Shown: in pieces, positions 29,559-40,906 of the stretch
Layout of the letters: each line of letters starts with the position of its first letter
Position numbering within the stretch: the stretch's first letter is position 1
From: Colletotrichum lupini
Taxonomy: Eukaryota; Ascomycota; Sordariomycetes; Glomerellales; Glomerellaceae
Direction: 5' to 3'
Length of the DNA: 64,000 bases
Assembly: GCF_023278565.1 (NCBI RefSeq)
Contig: NC_064677.1
Coordinates: 7,626,001-7,690,000 of the forward strand
The notes under the pieces: generated by a model
Told to the model about the DNA's origin: nothing
What the model saw: the letters and a program-made list of their open reading frames with translations, nothing else
Database searches by the model: none
Program-made: the position numbers and the translations under genes

Positions 29559-32276
29559 AGCTCATGATATAATGCTATATGAAAAAAACATGAAACTGAA
29601 TGAACAAACAAACTATGGTCTCACGGTGCTACTTTCCTATGAAGTACAATGGCGTGTGACCCAAGCTTTCGAGAATCGAGGATTCGGTTTTACACGCTGG
29701 CCGATGTCGCAATGAGTTCAGGCACCTGACTGAAACGCCCCTGTAAGCTTCGTCTTTAGGACGCGTGCGGATCTCTCAGGGGATGGAGGATTCGGTTCAG
29801 TTTTGACCGAGACATCAAGATATCTTTTGTCGCGAGCCTTGGCGTTGGGGTTGACTCCCCATGCACTCGGGGGTGCCTTGTCAGTACCTTGCGGAAGACG
29901 GATACGGGATACAGGGACATGAGAAGAAGCGAAGACAGCTTGATCATCGCTTAAAAGCTAAAGAAGGTCTCTTGATGTATCCCTCGGCGCTCTCTACTGC
30001 ATTACGGACATAAGAACTTGACTGGACACATAATGGTCACCTTGACTCAGCTGGAAGAGCATCGCTTGGTGGCCGATATTGCTTTGAGTTCCCGGCAGAA
30101 AATGCTCAGGATTCTGTAGCACGATACTAACTCCGAAGGCACTGTGTGTCGCAGGTTTGAATCTGCTCGGCAGGTCGGTGGAAATCGGCTTCAAGCTGTT
30201 TCCAGTCGTGATAATGATGTGCGATCCGTGGGGGCCGAGGGTATACCGCGCTCCTGGGAATTTTGTATACATGCCACACCCCCGAGGCCCGGTTCAATGC
30301 GGCCCGAGACATGTACGCCTTTGGTTGCAGCCGGACGTGCGGTTTTCATAGTACCCGAATCCGGGGCTGCGGGGCACTTCGGGTGTCAATCTGCCATGTA
30401 ACTCTCCAAAATGTGTCTGAACGAAGAATCTTCCAATGACATGAGAGAAAAGGCAAGGCGGACAAGGATCAAGGCAAAGGTTTCGCACAAGCTCGGTATT
30501 GGGAGCTGTTTGTCGGTGAATGTTACCGAGATATTGAGTCGCGTCTGTCTAAATATATCATGGCATGGTCATCCGTGATCCGTTTACGCTAGCGATCATA
30601 AAAGGGTTGACATCTTGTCGATTCACAGGGTCGCCCTATTTGCAGTCGCCTCTCTCTGTGTTGTTGAGCATTCATAAGACGTTCAAAGAGACATCTTGCA
30701 AGACTTGGTCTCAGTCTTAACCATAGTTTCGACACGAGATCAATGAAAGATTCGCTGGCATCGCCCACCAGCTACCAGCATCCGCACATGATTCGAAGCC
30801 CTTGACGTAGTTCTTCTCCTTTTGGGGCGTCTAGTACAGAATCGTGGACCATCTCTTTGTCAGTTTAGAGAAGCACACGACAGGACCCTGCGTGAGGCTA
30901 GCTTCGGAGGATTTCTGATCCAGTGTCAGATGTCTCGCTGCCACGTTAGATGCGGTCTCGGAGAGATTTGGCCTGGTGCCAACATGTGTTGATCACAAGG
31001 CAGTCTCTCGTAAACACTGCCGCTACTTTGAAAAGCTGAGTACTATGTTGGTGCGGATTCCCGACGGTGTGTTGAGTCAAATGATTGGATGCAGTCGAAG
31101 AGACGAACGGTTGGAGATGCCGAGGAATACACGTGTAGTGGTGTAGACTGCGATAGCAAATGGCAAAAGAGCAGAGGTCAAACGTTAGGGTTCTAGTGGC
31201 CGTTTACATTTTGTCTACTGGGTGGGAGGGAAGATCTGGGACGATCAAGGCCAGATGAGAGATCCGAGATCAGATGGCATCAGCCAATGACAAAGTGGTG
31301 ATTTGGAGGGTGGGCGTCATCTCCTGCGCGTGATGCGAGAAGCAAGTGCAGTGCGAGCCTCGTGCCTGCCCCGATCTCCTGGTGCGTTGATTGGCTGTTA
31401 GTGAGATTGGTGTCTGTCAGTGCGGAAAGCTTAACTTCCCGCCTGCCACCTTCATTTTGTCTTGAGCACGAGCCACAGGCAGCCGCGAGCACAGAGCACG
31501 GATCACCCCAGGCCCCAAGCGAAGAGACTACGTACCCAGGAAAATCAGAGGGAAGGATCGAAGGGAGGGAAGGAAAGGGAAAGAAGGAAAAAAAAACCGA
31601 AAAGAAAAGTAGTAAAAAATGAGGTCACCCATGTCCGTGCTTCTTTCCAATTGGACCTTCACCCGTCACCTCTCCCCGTCTTCGCTTGCTCTTCTGGGCA
31701 GCTCTTACGTCGCATCAGGCCCAGGCCGAGAGCTACCCGCCGATATCCTTCCGCCGACCTGCAGCACCTTCCATGTTCTTCAACCACCCGCTTAATTAAT
31801 TGCCTTACTTCATTGCGTCGCAAACATTATCCGCGCCTCTCTTCCCCTCGCCCGTCTTGCGGCCTTCGAACTCCTCCTCCACCTTCTCACCTCCCAGCTC
31901 AGGACACTGAGAGACGCACATCTCCACCCTCCCCAGTGTGCCCGAGTCGTCAATTGTCCTGTTCTCCTCCCAAACCACGTCGCCGCTTCGCATTTATAGG
32001 CAACTCGAGACCATGCGCTGGAGGTTGCGATTCTGCATTCCATCTCCGTGAGACCCTGGCAGCGGGGTAGCCTCGTCCCAGCAGCTACACCCGAACAAGC
32101 AGCTCACCACCGAACCCATCTCCGACCATCATAATCCGATAACCCCCGTAAACCGTGACCGATCTCGACGACCATCTCGACGACGTCACCGCTTGTGCTG
32201 CAAGAACCTGTGTAGCTGCATCTGTTCGCCCTCTGGCATCAGGCCCTGCGCCGCCTCGATTGCCCCAGCTGCCAAC
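29559..32276. other. intergenic, upstream region of the second MFS gene
   Basis: No convincing gene. From about 31450 the plus strand becomes purine-rich, then from 31640 strongly pyrimidine-rich up to the start codon at 32277, typical of a long fungal 5' leader. Frames open there (31462-32070) are composition-driven. Confidence 0.5.
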
Positions 32277-34154
32277 ATGCCTCGCACCACCAACAGCAAT
32301 AACATTGCTCGCGCAGCTGCTGTGTCCCGGACAGCCTCGTCCGGTTCATTCCACGCAGGCGCTCCCATACCGACTCTTGGAAACATCGAGTCCAGCCGGA
32401 GGACCACGATGCGACGCCAGTCTACTCATAGATATCACACCTTTCCGACACCACCTCCCAAGACCCCCCGCGAGCAATCCTCGGCAGAGCTTTTCCCACA
32501 TTCCGATGAAGATTCCGATGCCTCAGACGACGATCACCAGCAGACTCCTCTGCCCGTCAAACAGCTTGCTTTGCTTGCCTTCCTCTCCTTGAGCGAGCAG
32601 ACTGCATTAAACTCCATCGGCCCTTACCTGCCTCAGATGGTCGAGTCCTTCGCCGATATCCCCGACTCTCAGACAGGTCTGTATGTCGGTATCCTTGCCT
32701 CAGCATTCGCCCTCGCTCAATTATCAACGAACCTACTATGGGGCTACCTATCAGACGTCGTGGGTAGAAAACCGACCATGGTTCTTGGCACCTTTATGTT
32801 GGCATGCTGTTTTGTGGGTTTCGGTTTCTGCAGGACCTACTGGCAGATCGTAGTCGTCCATGTGGCCATGGGTATGCTCAATGGCAACGCTGCCGTGGTT
32901 CCCACTGTCCTAGGCGAAGTGACGGACCGCTCTAATCAAAGCCGGGCCTTTACATGGCTTCCCGTCATCTACTCCCTAGGCGGCATTACGGGTCCAGCCC
33001 TGGGCGGGTTGCTGGTTGGTACCATGGGAAAACGATACCCATATTTGGCGCCCAACTTGCTGAGCGCAGGGTTACTGTTCATCAGCGTGATTGTCGTCGC
33101 AATATGGTTCGAGGAGACACTGGAAACCTTGGAGCCAGACCACGCAGCATGGATTCCTGCCTGGGCGCGCAAAGCTTGGTCCTGGATTTCGCGAGAAGCG
33201 CAACCGCGCAGAGGCTCATGGGCCACCCGCTGGCCTCGCCGCGGATCACAAGCCGTGGTTAGCACTGACGACGACGACGAAGAAGAAGAAGACGATGACG
33301 AGGATGAGGCGGGAGAGGATCAAGGGTTGCTGCACCATGCATCTGAGAACGATGCCCAGGCCGACGATGACGCGAAACTCCCGGGCGATCTGGCGACATG
33401 GCGTCAACTTTTGAACCGCAATACGGTGCTTGTGCTATTGACGTACCTAGTATTCCAGCTGTCCAACATCTCCTACAACAGCTTGTACCCGATTTTCGCC
33501 GATGCCAATCCTCCAACTGGGCGCGGTCTTCCGCCAAGCAAGATCGGTATCAGTCTCAGTCTGGCCGGCGTGGCTACTATAGCGTTCCAGGCTTTCCTCT
33601 TCCAGCACTTGAAGACGCGGCTGGGAAACCTGGGAACATATCGCATTGCCTTGCTGGGACTGGCCGTTAGCATGGCCCTGATGCCCTGGATTCCGTACTT
33701 GGACGACGAGCCGCTGTTCGGTATCGGCAGCGGTTCTGCCTGGCTGTACGCGGAACTCGGCGTTATCTTAATCATCAAGAATATCTGCGCCGTGGGCGGC
33801 CTGTCTAGCGTCATGCTCTTGGTAAGCCATCTTTGGATGACTGAAATCATGAATTTTTGCTAATGCTGGCTGTAGATCACAAACTGTGCACCGAATCATG
33901 CTACTTTGGGAACTTTGAACGGCATCGCCCAGACGCTGTCCGCCGCGGGCCGCAGCTTTGGGCCATTCGTCTCCGGCTCCCTTTTCACGCTCTCCACGCG
34001 TGTCCATCCCAAGGGTGAGGCCCTAGTCTGGGGCATATTCGGCGGTATTGCTCTCTTGGGATGGATTGGCTCCCTCGCCATCCGCAACCGCGGCCTCGAG
34101 AGTGACGATTGGGTTGGCGAGGAAGATGGCACTGACGGTGAAACTGAGCCATGA
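32277..34154 (+). CDS. MFS transporter with an acidic central loop (DHA1/ZIF-like)
   Basis: Two exons, 32277-33821 and 33876-34154, flank a 54-bp intron (GTAAGC donor, CTGTAG acceptor, phase 0). The product is 607 residues. A Ser/Thr/Arg-rich cytosolic tail of about 95 residues precedes the first helix (LALLAFLSLSEQTALNSI). Loop 2-3 carries the MFS signature WGYLSDVVGRKP. The central cytosolic loop, about residues 280-390, is very long and contains a run of Asp/Glu (STDDDDEEEEDDDEDE at about 328-345). The last helices contain NCAPNHATLGTLNGIAQ and SAAGRSFGP, the late signature of the drug:H+ / zinc-induced-facilitator-like branch. This suggests proton-coupled export of a small molecule or metal chelate; the substrate is unknown. 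The start was chosen at ATG 32277 (CCAACATGC), since upstream in-frame codons lack a better ATG. Membrane: vacuole or plasma membrane, undetermined. Confidence 0.88.
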
Positions 34155-35447
34155 GCCATACCACCGAGGCCTGCGCCAAGAGCAATCAACACATGTTGAA
34201 CCGCCGGATTTTGTGTTTTTAATACGGTCGGAAAATGTTTCGGATAATCATAGCATTGGGAAAAGGTCGGAAATGCCTGGTCAAAGCGGATATATTTGCA
34301 TCAATAGAGAGGGGTGGAACCAGCTCACCCTCTGAAAGAAGACGAAGAGGCAGACAGCTACACGGTATAGATTCAAGAGGCCAGTGCCGGGCCCAGACTC
34401 GTTAATCTCAAGATTTGATTTGGTCTTTGAATACCTCATTCAGCATTGGATTTGAGAATATGGATCATGTGCAGTGATGTGCGATGTAAACAGGCTGTAC
34501 GAGCATCGCCGTGTTTGCAAGGCGCTGCATGTTCACCTCCGCATCGAGGCGATTGCTGCTTGTGATAGGTCGATTGCAGTGAGTATTTTCATCAGCTCTT
34601 GAGCGTCGTGAAAAGAAGGCCATGGACATTGGAAATAGCTTAACTACACCCGAAAAACATGGATGATACTCCGTCGGCGGACCGGCGTAATTTGTGAACC
34701 ACCCAAAGTTCTCACCACCGCATTCGGCGTGTCCTGTTCCACTCCGCTCCGCATGCCCCCGATTCGGGCGCCATGCACGCCGTTGCGCCCTGCAAACTTT
34801 GACGGCGGTTCCCAGTTCTTGCTTGCTAAGCGATTAGATGATTCTAGAATAGTCTACGTCTTGGGCCTGTAGTGATCTAGGCATAATCTTGCGTCGTCAA
34901 ATGGTTAATGCCCGTTGCGCTCAGTTGGTACCCACGCGTTCATGATGCTTCGTTTTGTGGGAGAGTTTGACGCGTCTTGTAGCGTGCGGTGCTCTGGGCA
35001 TAGTTGTGAGATTTCATACTCATTCAACCGAGAGCAAAGTTGCGCAGGAATAAATGCTTCTCCTCTCTTGATGCTTCTAAATATGGGTAGACGAGATTTA
35101 TCCGTAGGGCTTGCCAGAAGCCCTCTATGAATGCAACCTTGTGACTTGGACACCTCTTCTAGAAGGAACAAGTACAACAAAAATGCCCAAAAATTGCTAC
35201 AAAATCCGACCATTGTCGTGAGACTGAGTGGTGTATGGCGATGCTTCTTCCCAATGCCCAAAATCTCCATGCCAATGCTATGCCCTCAGGGAAAAAATTC
35301 TCTCCCTCGCTCGCTCATGCTCTAATACCAAGCAACACAAATGGACCCCGTTAGATGCGTGTCGTAAATCTTTCTTCATCCGTCTATTGAATTGTCGCGC
35401 TCATGTAAGCCGGCTCATCATGATCGTGAGTCCCCCCCACTGTCAGA
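34155..35447. other. intergenic, convergent 3' ends
   Basis: No gene was seen. It lies between the MFS 3' end on the plus strand and the 3' end of the three-exon gene on the minus strand. Short frames lack any signature. Confidence 0.5.
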
Positions 35448-36485
35448 CTAAAACCACGTCGGGGGAACGGACCAGTGCCGCAACATCGTGTCGACTGCCT
35501 TGTTCCATTCATATTCGAAGCAGGCGCCGAGCTGTGCCGCCTCATCGGTAGAGGGCTCGCGACCTCCCCACATCTCGGGCTTGGTGGCCTCCAGAGCCGC
35601 GTATCCGGACACGAGATCACTGCAATCGCAAAGGGAACAAATGTCAGCCCTCATCTCTCATGGTATGGTTCGATCACGGTGATGGTAGTACTCACTCTTC
35701 CTGAATCTTGACAAGACACAACCAGGCTAGATTCCAGCTCTTGTTCGAATTGGGATCGTTGCGCACGCGAACGTGAGCGTCGTAGAGGAGGTCGCTGCAG
35801 AGGGGGTAGCTCCGCGTCAGGCCGCGGAGTTCCGTGAGAAACTGATTGCTGTTCACATAGTAGTCCCAGGCGGCGGTCATGGGTCCTTGGAAGGCTAGAG
35901 CGTCTTCCTCGTTCTCGCAGGTAGCCGCCACGCGCTCGATACGGCAGAGCTCTGTGAGGGTGTTGACTCTGTGCGTCTCTAGGGACTCGATGAGTTGTTG
36001 GATTGAGCGCTATGAATAATTAAAGGTCAGTACGGTGCCCGATGAAGAAGGAGGATCGGGTAAAGCAGTCTCATCTTGGACTTGAGAATTAAGATGGATG
36101 AGAAAGCTAGATGTAGTGATGCATGCTTGTTGAACAGGGGGGGTAGTACAAAGAGGAGACCGTGACTAACTTGAACCGCCCTTGGTTTCTTGCTACTCTT
36201 GGAGCTACGGTGGTGGCTTGATGACCCTCCCGAACGGCCGGAACGCGACGATGACATGGTTGATGACGGTCTGCGGGAAGGATGAGACTCCTGACTAACT
36301 GATGGCGGCGCAAAGGCGACAAGGATATCCTCGACTGTGTACTGTGTATCCGAGTCTATTTGATCTTCAAGCTGGATGATGTTCGTGTGGCTATGATCAA
36401 AAGAAAGTGGCAGGTTCGGATCGGGGGAAGCTAGTGATATATTCTGTTCCTCGACTTCGAGCTTGATGCTCATCACGACAGACAT
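35448..36485 (-). CDS. hypothetical three-exon protein, 266 residues
   Basis: Exons 36485-36171, 36009-35696 and 35619-35448 join in frame. The introns are 161 bp (GTTAGT donor, TTCATAG acceptor) and 76 bp (GTGAGT donor, TTGCAG acceptor). The N-terminal 60 residues are acidic. Residues 65-100 are a low-complexity Ser/Arg/His/Lys stretch. The rest is a helical domain with conserved-looking aromatic positions: SIQQLIESLETHRVNTLTEL, then an AAWDYYVNSNQFLTELRGLT segment, then NKSWNLAWLCLVKIQE and, at the end, WGGREPSTDEAAQLGACFEY. There is no signal peptide or membrane segment. I do not recognise the family. A later Met at about residue 75 (MSSSRSGRSGG) could be the true start. The consistent splice frames over three exons make it a real gene; its function is unknown. 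Confidence 0.65.
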
Positions 36486-39400
36486 CCACTTCGGGGTAGA
36501 ATCTGCGAACCGAGTAGATGGGTCGATCGAAGTAATCAGACACCCTCCGACCGGATGTGCCTCGCTGTTGGTAATGACGTCGGCGGAGCTCAGTGACCCA
36601 AGATAGCTGTTGAATACTCGAAAGAGATCCGCAGTAGTCGAACCGGAGACGGCGTATCACGAGATGAGTGATGATGTGAGTTTGCGGTGCCTCAAACAGT
36701 CGGCAAAGGCCGTCAGAAAAGCTTGGTATGGAGTAACACCGAAGAAAAGTTGCTTCTGTGTCGGGTATCTGAAACGACAGAATGTGTTTGTATGGTCAAG
36801 ATTCGTTCTTCCAAAGCCAGAAGAAGAAGATTGCAGCCAAATGTGGCAGCATATGATAGTGCATCATATTGATATGGGCTGACCCAGCCACAACATATGT
36901 CAGTGCCGGACAACGCACCGGCAATGGTAGTCAATCGTTTGAACTCTAAACGGTGAGGAAGCATCCACCCGGAGGTAGACGTAGTCCGGAGCTGAGGCTG
37001 AGGCTGATGAAGGCATCGGAAAGGACGTCAGGGGTTACGGCAACCATATCAAAGGGGCGTCCACCAAGTCGACAGACCGAAGAATGGGTGTGCCATGACC
37101 AGGGACAGCGAAACGGGTGATCACTGGGCTCCTGACCAGAATCCTCAACCATTCCCAGAAGGCCGGCTATGCTGCAGGTCTGGTTGAAGAACATGCTCGC
37201 GACTTCGATCACTCTTTCTCCCAAGACTTGGATGCTTGTGAGGGGACGACATGCAGTGTGATGGGCGACAGAACGAGGTTGAGGTCAGTGATTGGCCACA
37301 TCGCATACAGGTGTCGATGAGTAAAACTGCTGACAGAGCAGACGTATTTTTGTCTCGAGCTCCAGAAGAGCTCCCCACCCTAGCGGATGACGATGGGAAT
37401 CGCGATAGACCGACCCCAGAAGCCGGGACAGCCTAAACATGCATGCTTCCGGGGTGGTTCTGGCTGCGCGAATGTCGTAGCTGCAGCCCTACCAGGCATA
37501 GTGTCAATGATCAGAGCCATCTCATAGGGTGTTTGGGCAGCCGGTCAACGGGAACAGAGGGTGGCAGGGTCCCCAGAAGACAACGTCAGATTTTAGTGGA
37601 GGACAGATCGTATGGCAGAGACTAATGGTTGCCCACCCCACGCCAGTCCCGGCCCGTGATTGTTCGGGCGTCCCCGGTCTATCGTCAGGTGAAGATTGCA
37701 TATAGCGGACGTTTCGACTGTGGCGGAGGATGGCGAAACCCAGTACAAGGCATTACTGCTGACCAAGATGGAAGGCTCTGTCTGGCAATCCGACTGACGT
37801 CTGTTAGCTTCTTCGGTGGAGGCTTGATGATTGTCGCCAATGGGCCAATAAGTCTCAGAGGGGAGGTTTGCAGTAGACGTGCAGATACGACTATGAATTG
37901 TAAAGCGACAAACGGGCCTGGTGTTCTGCCGCGGTGCCAACGGAATACAGATTGAGGGGGCCGGAGTAGCATTGAGGCCGGGCACGGAGAGGACGTATGC
38001 AAGGATTTTAGCGGCACGTAGGCGCGAGTCTGCAGAAGTAATCTACAAGAGAGTCAAAAAGGGTCGAGGTAGATATCCGCAAGCGCGAACCAAGCTCTGT
38101 CTCAACCTTGCATAGCTCGCGTGATGTTTGAGCATCCCAGACATCAACCACGTTGTAGTAGGTAAGTCGTACTCCGTAGATGCGGGGATGCTTCCATAGG
38201 GCTGAATGTCAACCAGGTCGCTTTACCCACGGGTTGGTTGGTCTGCATTTCAGCTGCCCCGCCGCTCGAACTCTTTTATTCATGTGTCGGAGGGGACTCT
38301 GAGCTCCGATGTGGGCCCATTGTGAGGAATCTTGAATCCCTGTTGTGAAGGATTCGATCATTAGGATAGAGGTTGTCGTCTGCTTCAGGTTGGGCATCCT
38401 GCACGCTTGTTTGGCGTTCCTAGAGGCTGGGAACAGTACTAGGGTGATTCTGGTTCTAGACTTTGAGGCATGGCTAAGCCCGTGCCTCGGCTCCCAAACT
38501 TCCCGCTTGCTAGGGTCTTGGGCCAATGATTATGGGCCGAGGGGTTTCTTCTGGAAGTCGACGACGGGCTGCTGAAGTTGAGGCTGGGAGTAGCTGTAAG
38601 ATCCGGCCCTACCTGAGCAGATCGATCGACATACTGTAGCCGTAAGGAGATCTGTCTGGTCGATCCTGTATCAACAGGATGCTCCAAAGGAAGCAATTTG
38701 CCCCATCCGACACAGGATTCCAAGCGCCGAGCGAAAAGCATACAAAGATGTCAGAATAGCCTTGAAAACCCCGTGTTGGGTATTTGGCGAGGCAGACTCG
38801 AGGGTTCTGTATGCCCCGGAGGAGCACTTGACGATGAGCCAAGCGCCGGAAGAGCGGAGATACCGGAAGCGCCGTCTATGGCCCAGGAAGAAAGGATTAT
38901 AAGCGCGATGCGAAGCATTTGGTTTGCTGTGTTACGGCTCGAAAGGTCGGACAGGGCCGGGAGACTCGCGGTAGACTGGAAGCAAGCGCGGCGACTAACA
39001 CAAGTTGGGATGAGAGGACGGGATGAAGCATGGATGGAAGCTGGGAAGAAGAGAACAAGCAGACGGCAGACAGAGAAACGTCACACGCGCACACAGCGAT
39101 CTGACAGCACAATGCTCTCGACTGCGCCACAGCCTAATGCGAGTGGCCCAGTTTATAAGCTCAAGTGGATACTATCGGCCAATGGAAATCCGAAGAAAGA
39201 GGGAAGCAAGGGCCGTGATTCGCTGCGGATGTGGCTTGCCCCGTCGCTCCTCCCTAAGCCATCCGGCTCCTGATAATCCGACGAGACGGCAGAAGGAGAC
39301 AAGGAGGAAGCTCCGTAGCTCTCATTCTTTCTCTCCCAATGGGGAATCATTTCTCATGGAGGGAGCCAACCTACCTAAAGGTACCTTTCAGGCATGTGCC

Positions 39401-40906
39401 TCGAGTTATGGCTCCCTCTTGAGCAGCTTCCACAGCTTCCAGGGTGTCTTGAATGCAAGATTGGAAGCAGTGCCTTGCATCCGCTCTTACATCCCTCCAC
39501 TTGACAAGCACTTGCCATCGTGAACTCCGCCGGAGCCGGGGCGGAGGCGAAAGTCCTGTCGCCTGGTGCGCTCAAGTGCCTTGTATGACATTCCAAATCT
39601 CCCCTCCATCTCCATCTCCATCTCCACCTTCACATCATCTCAACTTCAACACCCCCACGCCGGACGTAACCGTACCTCAGATTCTGTTGTGTCGGTAGTG
39701 GATTCTACCATGAATTAGACTCGCTGCCATGGCGAAATGGTCTCTGTTCGGGGCGCTTCGTCATAGCCAGTGATTCACGCCGAGACGTCACATTCTCACG
39801 ACAAGCGATGATATGTCAGCCGTCAACATACTGCACTCTGCTCTGTAAGCCAGAAAGAAATTATAGAATCGTTCAAGTTGACCACACGTGACGTAGGTAA
39901 GTTAGAAAATAATTGACGGCGTTTAGAACAAGCCTGCAACCCCCACTCCTCGCGCAGACAGCTCGTTGGGTCGGTGAGATTTATGAGGTTGGGCTTACCC
40001 ATTGCAGAGCCGATCACGTGTTTCTCACTACCTACTTCCAATTGTTTCTCTGCTGCTGACTGCATCGGGTAACAGCAATCCACTGTGTCGCACACCTTTG
40101 ATCAAAAAGAGAATGATCGAGGTCCCCGAGCCCAGCGGCCTCCGCTTATCTCACGGAGTGGAGCTCTTTTCCACGGCCACATTGCCAGTAAACCTGCTGA
40201 CCACACTCCGTGAACTCCGCGAAGTTTCAATATGCCTTCACTAACTTCAAAGCAAGCCGACAACATCTAGTACGTTCATTACTGCGTCGTATTGACAGAC
40301 ATCTGCCTGGAACAAGTCTATCCAAACACACGTCGCTGTTGCCTGGATGACGAGACCTAAATGATCATCAGGTCAAACGTCATGCGGCATTCGGCACATG
40401 GTTGCTGGAAGCTTGGTACCTCAAGAAACTTCTTCTTCCAGTACCTAGTCAAACACCTCTACCTTGGAATACAGTCTCAAGACCGGTCCGATTCCAGTTT
40501 GAATGCCTACATCAACTCGCCACCATGCAACTCCATCACTATCTCCGGATGTGCCGTGCTTTGCGCCTTCCTCGCCTTGCAACTTGAGTCGTGGATCAGT
40601 GTAAATGATTCTGGCCATGATTCCTCTCAGATAGACTGCCGCTCCCAGCACTTTCGCCACACCCGAGTACGAGTAAAACATATTCAAGTCAACCAGGGCT
40701 TGAATTAAACGTCACAGTATTCAAGTAGCTCTATTCACATTCTACAGACGTAGATCAGCCACCTTCACGAGACCCTATGTCGTCTCATCATGTACAACAA
40801 TACTGAATCAGAAACAAAACTCCCATATGTGTTTTCCCACAATCTTCAATTCATAAACATACGTGGCTTCAAAATAGTGGAAACCAAAGAAATATTCAAC
40901 ATCTGT
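36486..40906. other. 4.4-kb stretch without a recognisable gene
   Basis: Several open frames of 100-190 codons occur (for example 37593-37985 minus, 38698-39273 plus, 39023-39523 plus), but they overlap each other and start at non-ATG codons or late ATGs. None shows a domain. I see no RIP signature. Part of it must hold the promoter of the minus-strand hypothetical gene and the 3' region of the GH3 gene. Confidence 0.45.

Noticed and set aside
30041..30105. tRNA-like string (CTCAGCTGGAAGAGC)
   Set aside because: It resembles a D-arm, but there is no matching T-loop (GGTTCGA) and no foldable acceptor stem.
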